Shown here piece after piece: positions 34,498 to 44,046 of a stretch of DNA of 64,000 bases. Both the position numbers and the translations under genes were made by a program. How positions within the stretch are numbered: the first letter of the stretch is position 1; each line of letters begins with the position of its first letter. The stretch is from positions 2,604,001 to 2,668,000 of the forward strand of contig BSBN01000860.1 in assembly GCA_027924645.1 (NCBI GenBank), in the 5' to 3' direction. Source of the stretch: Cunninghamia lanceolata (lineage: Eukaryota > Streptophyta > Pinopsida > Cupressales > Cupressaceae). The notes beneath the pieces are model-generated. The model had not been told where the DNA came from. It worked only from the letters and a program-made list of their open reading frames with translations, and ran no database searches.

Positions 34498-35758
34498 TGT
34501 TGATCTCTAAATGGGACAGTTAGAGATACAGCCTATGGGAAGTTCTTCAAATGGGGTACTAGGGTGTGCAATGCAGAACAACCTCTGGGGTTGTAGAAGC
34601 TGGCTCTTCGGATGTCCATTTGGAGGGGAAAAGGGAAAAAGAGAAACTTATAAAACAAATCTATATTAAGGTGATGCACCAAAACTGAGATAGTTCATTC
34701 ACCGGTTAGCATAGGACAACTTCAGTTTATTAGTTTTCAAAGGTGTTTAGAAGAGTGCATAGACATTATCTAAAGCTCCATAAACATCGCATGAACTGAA
34801 ATTATAAAAGCATGAAAACAAGATGGGAATGAATTATAATTACTCTTGAATAGACACAAAGCAATGTACTAAACAAATTTAATAGAAAATAACATAGCAC
34901 AGAGACAAGAATTGCATAGTTGATGCCTTATATTTCTATTCAATAGCTTAACATGCTGAGGTCTTGGAATATTACAATCAAAATAACTGCTAGGATCTTA
35001 AGACCTATTCTCTCAAAGTGATGAACCCCTAAAAAGATAATGTTACTCCCTCTTATAGAAAACACCTTCAAAGAGAGAGAGCAACTGAAAATATTTCGCT
35101 CAAAACACCAGCAAGGCATCCATCATGGTGGCTATTGCAACTGTCATTCGAAAGGATAAGGTTACTTCCATCTTTTTCAGTTGCCAGTGCCACCTATTAG
35201 AATACACTGTACACCCACTAGGAAAAATAGATACGTGGCACCATGGTAGTGAAACACGTAGCTTTTAATGCATCCGCTAGCAACTTGTTGAGAAAAAGGA
35301 CCAATAGCGCACTGAAAATGCTTCCCAACCTTTAGAGGTACCCCAGCCCTCACCTAGCTGACATCTGGCACGCTCCGTCACCTCCACTCGCTACAAAAAT
35401 AGAACAAACAACCTTTTCCAAATAGAAAGTGGAATGGACACGTGGTGAGAGTCTTGCTTTTGCTTTTGAAAGAAATTGTGTTGTGTCGACACATGGCGTG
35501 ATGGCGCAACTGCAAAAGCTTTGCTTCCAACTGCTATAGAAAATGTGCCTTGCCAACACGTGGCATGATCCGCAGGCTGTAGAAAGGGAGAAAGTGAAAC
35601 CCAGTGTTTCAAAGATTGTCGCTCAGTGATTCTGCCATGTAGCACCTCCGTGCAAGTTTTAAAAGGAAAAGGTCCTGCGAACACTAGAAAATGCACCGCT
35701 TTGACACATGGCACGCTCTGTGAATAGCATAACTTAGGAACCATTTGGGCCCACAACA
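34498..35758 (-). repeat. Element F 3' LTR (inner boundary tentative)
   Basis: The outer end TGTTG at 34498 is fixed by comparison with 63686. The inner end is placed at CAACA (35758), giving matching TGTTG/CAACA termini and 1261 bp. No clear purine tract flanks that end, so the true boundary may lie up to about 150 bases further in. Confidence 0.6.
35361..35715. repeat. Diverged repeats with an ACACGTGGC (G-box-like) core in the F LTR
   Basis: Related 12-mers occur at 35361 (ACATCTGGCACG), 35438 (ACACGTGGTGAG), 35489 (ACACATGGCGTG), 35556 (ACACGTGGCATG), 35634 (GCCATGTAGCAC) and 35704 (ACACATGGCACG), spaced 51-78 bases. GATACGTGGCACC near 35231 may be another. CACGTG is the plant G-box core. 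Confidence 0.6.
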
Positions 35759-36851
35759 AAGAAAAAACAAGGTCAAAGTCTATTGGAAATGAAGTATATA
35801 GCTCTTGGCGACTCCTTGGGGTCCTCTACCTGTAGAGGTAAGAACCTAGAAACTCTGGTTTCACAAAAAGAATAATAGGATGCTCAACATTATAGCTTCA
35901 AGAGAGCCGATTGCAAAGGCTCCCAATCAGTTTATGTGGGTTGTGTTTTCTACTATAGTGCTTTTAAATCCTAATCAAGATCAATCATTTCTTTGAAGGA
36001 CAAAATGTTGAGCGTGGCCTATGTAACATCAATGTGAAATTTTAACTATGCCAAAGGGTTCGAAATTGCGTCCATCTCTAAGGCACTTGGAGAAGAACTC
36101 AAGGCCTAGAGAATAGATTGATCCTATTGCCAGTGCTTCAAAAGTTGTTTGATCTAAGCCTTTGCCATGACTGACCCATCCGACAGGAATGGGGAAGGGA
36201 GTCCAAGATGGACCAGCTACTCGATATGCCCTTCATCTACTTCACTATTTGCTACAGGGCGCGATGACACTCATTGGCCTTCATTGCTACCTTATTACAT
36301 TTGATGAACTCATTGGCCTTCTTTGCCACTAGCCTTCTGTTATTAATTCCCATTGTCAAAGAATCATCAAAAGTAGCGTACAGCTTCTAAACCAATAATT
36401 ACAACTCGGCCACCTTCGGTGTGATAGAGGTCAAAATTTTCTTAATGGTAGAGTTGGGTTTCACACTTAACTCCTGCGCATCCACAATGAATCTCAAAAC
36501 CAGTCAAAGGGACATGGAAACTCCCTTGATCTTATACCAATAGGAAAAATACAATTGTTGCAGCGTCGGAAGAATGTTGGTTTGGTGCATGGAGGTTACC
36601 AATGCACTTTACAGCTGTTGGATCTACAACTCCTTATTTTTGCCCTCAAGTTGTAGCTTTGCAATCTAGTCCTCTACCTCCTTTTCTATTATGGCCTTTG
36701 AGGTGGTGTTGGATAGGTTCCTTTGAACCTGTACTAACTCCTACTCCTTAGCCTACAGCCTCAAGTCAAGGCTCTCTTTCTCTTTCTTCTCTAATGCGGC
36801 TTTGGCCTAGACCTGATCCAGCTCTATCTACAGTTTACCCCTTATAGCTTG
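35759..36851 (-). pseudogene. Element F extra 3' ORF, C-terminal coiled-coil part
   Basis: Minus-strand translation from 36851 down to about 36100 gives Leu/Glu/Lys/Gln-rich coiled coil (for example AALEEKEKE-like and KAIIEKEVED) with several TAG codons at Gln-like positions. It continues directly from 44047: the two parts are one gene split by element C, whose target duplication GCTTG flanks both sides (36847-36851 and 44042-44046). Below about 36000 coding is lost. No domain is recognised. Confidence 0.6.
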
Positions 36852-38199
36852 TGTTGCAAATATGTGCCTAAGTGGTGTTGTCATTGATGTCAATGTATTC
36901 TTGTTGTCGTAAGTGTCAATTGTGCCTTATTTTGTTGCCTGTTCAAGAGACTGGAATGTTGAGGATATTGAGAAAATTAATGAAGACTCAATGCTCGTGG
37001 ACCTTATGGCTATGTAGAGGATTGTCAGAGGTTGTTCTAGTCAAGAATTGAGAAGTCCGCGTGAAGATTTGAATAAGTTATGGCCATCTGAATAGAACTG
37101 AATCTTGTAGTATTCAGAAGAGACAGAGTGACAGTAAGTTGGTCTGGATTGCTTCACAGTTAAATATTATGATCTGTGGATCTGAAGACATGTTTGGGAA
37201 GTTAGTGTGTATCATGAACTCCAGTGGTTCGTGGTTTGGAGCTCCACAAGCCATCCTTCTAGTTTGACAGTCATGGCAGACACTGTTCTTGGGGTTCCAG
37301 AGGAAGATACAAATGATTCTGGTAATTTGGTTTAGAGTGGATGTTATTTGTGAGTTTAATGTGCTTGTGGAAGTCTCTTTATCATGTGGCTACTATGTTG
37401 GAGGTTTGCATTGGAGTTTGAGCTTGTTATTGAAGATTTCCTCTTTAAAGTTGATGTTCTTCCTAGTCTTGGCCGACCGGATGTTCCTAGCGTGTTGCGG
37501 ATGATCTAAAGATTATTTTATGAAGCGTGGTGTGTTAGTAGAGGAAGATTCAAGTCTCAAATATGTTTGGCTGACAATGTAAAGATCTGTGTAAAGTTTG
37601 GCTAACCTTGTTCATCATTCCAAGGTTGATGAAGTGTATAAATACTTATTGAAGAGTTGTTAAAAATCATCCTTGAGCAAAAGAGATTAAATCCAAATAA
37701 AGGATCAGAAGCAGAGTTGAGAAGAAAAGGAGTGAGAGCAGTGTAGAGTGGAAAGTTAGTGAAGAAGAATCTGGGGTAAAGAAAAGGTTTTATGAGCATT
37801 CATTGAAACTAAACCAGACATGAAGTAGATGCTATTTCTTAGTTAATTCATTCTATTCTAAATAAATTTTGTAGGTAGTGAGCCTCTCTTTTGAGCAGTG
37901 AGCTCTGGGCAGTGTGCCTGAAGGCATGTGCCTTCTATTTTTCTAAAGTACTTTTAATAGGGTACAAATCTTTATGGGTTAACCCCCACCGTGGTTTTTC
38001 CCTTAACCGGGTTTCCACATCAAAATCTTGGTGTCAAGTGTGTTGATTATGTTTCTGCTCATATGTGGTTGATCTATGCTTTAATGTTTACATCATTAAT
38101 CTGACAGTAAGTTAATAAAGAAGATTAAAAGAAGAAAAAGTTTATTTTGTGTGACAACTGATTCACCCCCCCTCTCAGTTGTCCAGTCTAATTCCAACA
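36852..38199 (+). repeat. Element C 5' LTR
   Basis: TGTTGCAAATATG to TTCCAACA. TATAAATA at 37637-37644. R/U5 text GCAGTGAGCTCTGGGCAGTG is shared with B. Perfect U5 stem GACAACTGA (38153-38161) with TCAGTTGTC (38175-38183). Confidence 0.95.
37637..37644 (+). promoter_or_regulatory. TATA-like box in the C 5' LTR
   Basis: TATAAATA, conserved at the same place in the C 3' LTR (near 43489); D has TATATATA at 54509-54516. Likely the element's own promoter, by position. Confidence 0.6.
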
Positions 38200-38214
38200 A
38201 TTGGTATCAGAGCC
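38200..38214 (+). other. Element C primer binding site (initiator tRNA-Met)
   Basis: ATTGGTATCAGAGCC directly after the LTR, complementary to the 3' end of plant initiator tRNA-Met. Confidence 0.93.
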
Positions 38215-38255
38215 AGATCCTCTTATAAAAGCTTGACCACTTGAAGAGATCCAGG

Positions 38256-41200
38256 ATGTCGACCTACAAGAAGGATAGTCTGAGATTTGATGGAACAAAT
38301 TATTCCGTTTGGAAGAATCGCATGGAGTCCCATTTGTAATGCATGGGCAATGCCTATTGGGTGAAAGGTCCTTCAACTCCAGATCAAATGAAAGATCCTG
38401 AAAATAACCTTCGAGCTAAAGAAGCCTTGTTAAGTGCCCTGACTGATTACGAAATGACAAATGTCTTTGGTCTAAAAATTGCTTATGAAATCTGGAAAAA
38501 GTTGGAGAATCTATATGAAGGTGATGAATTTGTCAAATATGCCCAGCTACAAAGTTTGAGAGGAAAATTTGAAAATCTAAGGATGAGTGAAGATTAAAAC
38601 ATCACAATCTACATACAAAAGATAAATGAACTTGTGTGTGGTATCAGGTGTGCTGGTGGAATTTTGGAAGAATTAGAGATTGTATCAAAAGTGCTCAAAT
38701 CTTTACTTGATTCATACAAACATAAATTTGTTGCTATAGAGGAGATCAGAACTATCTTAGAAGTTACAAGAGATCAACTAGTTACCAAAATTTCAGCTTT
38801 TGAATTAAGTGAGTTTGGTGATTCTCTTCCCAAGTCTGAATCTGCATTTAAGGCTAGTGTATATGGAAAACAAAGATATGATCCGGGTGAAATCTCTTCT
38901 GCAAGATCAAACAGATTCGTGAAGACAAGGAATGATCTTGAAGATATTAAAATTGAACCTATAGATCTTGAAGCTCTTCTTGCCAAAAGATTGCCAAAAG
39001 GATCCGGTCAGTATGAAGGAAAATTGCCACACAAATGTTTTGCTTGCAATAAGATTGGTCATTTTGCCTCAAGATGTTCGGAGAGGTTTTCAAAACCAAA
39101 CCCTAATAGATACAAAAATAAGAACAAATGTTACTATGTCCAAGAAGCTAGAGAAGGAGTCACAGATGATGAATCTAATCATGGAGGTTCCTCTGAAAAT
39201 GATTGGGTGTTCATTGCCATCAAAGAAGAAGATTCGGTGTCTACTGAATCTGCTAGCTATGTAAATATGGAAAGTGCCTTGGCTACTTAGGTTGTTGAAA
39301 AAGATGAATGGGTGATTGATAGTGGATATTCTCATCATATGACTAGAGACAATAGTAAGTTTGTGAATTTTGAAAATTATGAAGGAGGGCTTGTGAAATT
39401 TGGAGATAACTCAGCTGGTAGAATCTGTGGCAGAGGATCCATCTCTTTTGATGGTAAGAATAGCACCAATGATGTTCTGTATGTAGAAGGACTAAAACAT
39501 AATCTTCTCAGTGTTGGACAGTTGGTTGATAAAGGTTATGATCTTCGATTCAAAGATGGAAAATGCAGAATCTTGCAGAGCTCCGAAACTAAAATTGCAT
39601 CTGGTACTCAAACTAGAGGTAACATTTTTCATTTAAGTAGTTCTAGCAAAAGTTGTTTGATTGCTCAGATAGATCAAACTTGGTTATGGCATAGGAGGAT
39701 GTGTCATGTGAATTTTGATAACATTGTCAAAATAAGTACCACTCAGGCTGTAAGAGATCTTCCAAAACTTGTGAAACCTAATAGCATGTGTAGAGAATAT
39801 CAATTGGGGAAATAGAGAAAAATTTCATTCAAAAGTAAGGAACAAGCTTCAAGTGGTCGATTGGAACTGGTACATACTGATCTCTGTGGTCTTGCTAGAA
39901 TTAGGAGTGTGCAAGGAGATAGATATTTCATGTTACTGATTGATGATTACTCCAGGATGATGTGGGTAACTTTCCTAAAAGAAAAATCAGAAGCTCTTGA
40001 CAAATTTAAGGTGTTCAAAGTGATGGTGAAAAATGAGATTGGTAAAAAATTGAAATGTCTGAGATCCGACAGAGGTGGAGAATTTACTTCCCATGAGTTT
40101 GATGCTTTATGTGCAAAGCATGGCATAAAAAGATAGTTATCTGCTCCTAGGACCCCCCAACAAAATGGAGTTGTGGAAAGAAAGAACCAGACCATTCAAG
40201 AATCTACCAGGACCATGATGAGGGAAACAAATGTTCCTCAATTTTATTGGACAGAAGTTGTAAGTACTGTTGTCTACACTCTTAATCGGGTGCAGATCAA
40301 AGGCAATTCTGGTAAGACCCCTTATGAACTATGGTTTGGTCATCTTCCTACTGTGAGATATTTCAAAGTTTTTGGTAGTAAACACTATATCAAAAGAGAT
40401 GAGGATTTAGGCAAGTTTGATACAAGAAGTGATGACGGAATATTTTTGGGGTACTCTACACAAAGTAAGGCTTACCAGTGCTTTAACAAGAGCTTGAAAA
40501 AGATTGTTGAAAGTGCTAATGTTAGAGTTGATGAGAGCAAGGAAGGACATTCCAGGTTATGTGGATATGATTTAGATGATCAAGATGAAAGTCAAAGTCA
40601 AGGAAGGTTAGTTCAAACTCTGACTTAGATTCAGATTGATCCGAAAACTCCAAGAACTCAAGAAAATAATACAAATGTTGAGGAACAAGCTCAAGAAATA
40701 GAAGTTCAAGAAATTCCCAAAACCCCCAGGTATGTAAGAATGAATCATTCTGAAGATCAAATCATAGGAAATAGAAATAAAGGTGTTCGAATTAGGAGAA
40801 GAGTTGCTGAAGATCAAGAAGAAATTTGTTTGATTTCAAGGATTGAACCTAAATCAGTAAGTGAAGCCTGCAATGATGAAAACTAGATAAAAGCAATGGA
40901 AGAAGAATTAATACAAATTGAAAAGAACCACACTTGGGATCTTGTTCCTAGACCTGAGGACAAAAATGTGATTAGAACCAAATGGGTCTTTTAGAATAAA
41001 CTAAATGAAGATGGTGAAGTTGTAAGAAACAAAGCAAGGTTGGTAGGCAAAGGCTATTCTGAAGTAGAAGGAATTGATTTTGAAGAAACTTTTGATCCGG
41101 TGGCAAGAATAGAGGCAGTTAGATTATTTCTTGCATTTACTGCTTTCAGAGATTTTAAAGTGTATCAGATGGATGTCAAATCAGCATTCCTGAATGGAGA

Positions 41201-42374
41201 TTTGGAGGAAGAAGTCTACATTGAGCAACTAGAAGGATTTCAGTTCTCTGATCAGGGAGATATGGTTTGTAGACTGAGAAAAGCCTTGTATGGACTCAAG
41301 CAAGCTCCAAGAGCCTGGTATGCAAGATTGGATAAATATTTGCTTAAGATAGGTTTTAATAGAGGTACTACTGATAGTAATCTTTACTTCAAGATTAATC
41401 ATCAAGACATCCTGATTGTTGAGGTCTTTGTTCATGATATCATTTTTGGTGGAAATGAATGTATGTGCAAAACATTTGTTGATCAAATGAAAAGTGAATT
41501 TGAGATGTCAATGTTTGGAGACATGAATTTCTTCCTAGGACTGCAAACTATTCAGTCAGATGAAGGTATCTTTATATCTCAGTCCAAGTATGTGAAAGAA
41601 TTGCTGAAAAAGTTTGGAATGGAAGATTCAAAGCTAGTAGGTACACCCATGATAACCATATGCAAGTTAAGTAAAGATAATGATTGCCCCAAGGCAAATC
41701 AGAGAAGTTATAGATCAATGATTGGAGGATTGCTCTATCTAACTCAAACCAGACCTGACATCATGAATGCCATTGGACTTGTTGCTATATTTCAAGCTGA
41801 TCCAAAAGAATCCCACGTTGTCGCAGTCAAAAGAATTTTTAGATATCTCAAGGGGATAATTGATTATGGATTGTGGTATTCAAAGGACAATGATTTCACT
41901 CTTCATGCATATACAGATGTTGATTGGGCAGGAGATGTGGATGATAGAAAAAGTACTAGTGGTGGTGCATTTTTATTGGGAAGAAGATTGGTCTCTTGGA
42001 TGAGCAAAAAGCAAGAGGCAATATCTTTGTCTACTACAGAAGCAAAATATATAGCAGTAGCAAATAATTGTACTCAAGTTCTGTGGATGAAGCAAATGTT
42101 GAAGGACATCATAGTTGTGTTTGAGAAGCCACTCACAATCTTTTGTGATAATTCTATTGCAATAAACATCTCAAAGAATCTAGTGCTGCATTCAAAGACA
42201 AAGCATATATCTATCAAGTTTCATTTCTTGAGAGAGAAGGTAAATGAGAATGAAGTCAAGTTGGAGTTTGTGTCTTCTAAAGATCAGATTACAAATATCT
42301 TCACTAAGCCTCTTCCCAAGGATACCTTTGAGTATCTCAGAGAGAAGTTAGGGGTTATTACCCCTCCGAATTAG
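38256..42374 (+). pseudogene. Element C gag-pol polyprotein, one frame with eight stops
   Basis: ATG at 38256 (MSTYKKDSLRFDG) to TAG at 42372-42374, 1372 codons in a single frame without any frameshift. Internal stops: 38337, 38595, 39288, 39813, 40134, 40626, 40884 and 40992. Domains in order: UBN2-type Gag, CCHC knuckle 39036-39077, protease (VIDSG at 39312), GAG-pre-integrase, integrase with IDDYSR, SDRGGE and VERKN all present, RT and RNase H. The RT motif is FVHD, with the first catalytic Asp changed to His (41433-41435), where A has YVDD and D FVDD. Several TAG stops stand where relatives have Gln, which suits C to T decay of methylated CAG. Confidence 0.95.
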
Positions 42375-42704
42375 AACTAAGATGCACTGAGGTGCATCAG
42401 TTTGGTGGAATTCTTAGTCATATCTTGATATCCAGATTGATGTTGAGAAAATACTACTCTAAGGAGTAGTCAATATGCAAACGTTGGAGATCAGTTTGAA
42501 ATAAAAAGGGGGAGTAAAGATTGCAAATATGTGCCCTTTGCCATTGATGTTAAAGGGGGAGAGAAGACATGTGAAAAACTAATTGCTAATGATAGGGGGA
42601 GCAATAAAGGAAGTGGTTGTAGAAGTCAGGGGGAGAAGTTTTTGTCATGATGGTTGAATCAGTTTTTCACAACATATGTTTCCATCAATGACAAAGGGGG
42701 AGAT
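42375..42704 (+). other. Element C 3' untranslated region and PPT
   Basis: No gene. Contains several AAAGGGGGAG phrases, and the functional PPT ACAAAGGGGGAGAT at 42691-42704. CCATCAATGACAA at 42682-42694 is the upstream arm of the PPT stem. Confidence 0.8.
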
Positions 42705-44041
42705 TGTTGCAAATATGTGCCTAAGTGGTGTTGTCATGATGTCAACATATTCTTGTTGTTATTAGTGTCAATTGTGCCTTATTTTGTTGCTTGTTCAAGA
42801 CACTAGAATGTTGAGGATATTGAGAAAATTAATGAAGACTCAATGCTCGCAAACCTTATGGCTGTGTAGAGGATTGTCAGAGGTTGTTCTAGTCAAGAAT
42901 TGAGAATTCCGCATGAAGATTTGAAGAAGTTATGTCCATCTGAATAGAACCAAATCTTGCATATTCAAAAGAGATAGAGTGATAGTAAGTTGGTCTGGAT
43001 TGCTCTACAATGAAATATTATGATCTATGGATCTAAAGACATGTTTGGGAAGTCAATGTGTATCATCAACTCTAGTGGTTCATGATTTGGAGGTCCACAA
43101 GCCATCCTTCTAGTTTGACAGTCATGGAAGACACTGTTCTTGAGGTTCCAAAGGAAGATACAAATGATTCTAGTAATTTAGTTTAGAGTGGAGGTTATTG
43201 GTGAGTTTAATGTGCTTGTGGAAGTCTCTCAATCGTGTGGCTACTATGTTGGAGGTCCGCATTGGAGTTTGAGATTGTTATTGAAGATGTCCTCTTTGAA
43301 GTTGATGTTCTTCCCAGTCTTGGCCAACCAAATGTTCCTAGCATGATGCAGATGATCTAAAGATCATTTTATGAAGCGTGGCGTGTTAGTAGAGGAAGAT
43401 TCAAGTCTCACCTATGTTTGGCCGACAGTGTAAAGATCCACGTAAACTTTGGCTGACCTTGTTGATCATTCCAAGGTTGATGAAGTGTATAAATACTTGT
43501 TGAAGAGTTGTTAAAAACCATCCTTGAGAAAAATAGATTAAATCCAAATAAAGGATTAGAAGCAAAGCGGAGAAGAAAAGGAGTGAGAGTAGTGTAGAGT
43601 AGTGAAGAAGAATCTGGGGCAAAGAAAAGGTTTTGTGAGCATTCATTGAAACTGAACCAGGCATGAAGTAGATGCTATTTCTTAGTTAATTCATTCTATT
43701 CTAAATAAATTTTGTAGGTAGTGAGCCTCTCTTTTGAGCAGTGAGCTCTGGGCAATGCACCCGAAGGCATGTGCCTTCTATTTTTCTAAAGTACTTTTAA
43801 TAGGGTACAAATCTTTGTGGGTTAACCCCCACCGTGGTTTTTCCCTTAACAAGGTTTCCACGTCAAAATCTTGGTGTCAAGTGTGTTGATTATGTTTTTG
43901 CTCATATGTGGTTGATCTATGCTTTAATGTTTACATCATTAATCTGATAGTAAGTTAATAAAGAAGGTTAAAAGTAGAAAAAGTTTATTTTGTGTGACAA
44001 CTGATTCACCCCCCTCTCAGTTGTCTGGTCTAATTCCAATA
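42705..44041 (+). repeat. Element C 3' LTR
   Basis: TGTTGCAAATATG to TTCCAATA (final CA mutated to TA), then the GCTTG target duplication. U5 stem at 43996-44004 with 44017-44025. Confidence 0.95.
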
Positions 44042-44046
44042 GCTTG

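Larger units (their letters stand above)
36852..44041 (+). mobile_element. Element C: complete Ty1/copia retrotransposon
   Basis: 7190 bp with 5-bp target duplication GCTTG at 36847-36851 and 44042-44046. LTRs of 1348 and 1337 bp differ at about 9% of positions over their first 400 bp by eye, mostly transitions. It has primer site, one full-length polyprotein frame and PPT. It is inserted in the extra ORF of gypsy element F. Confidence 0.96.

Noticed and set aside
35801..35821. TTGGCGACTCCTTGGGG, resembling a gypsy primer site on the + strand
   Set aside because: No + strand gag follows, and the gypsy genes around it are all on the minus strand with their primer site at 63661-63685.
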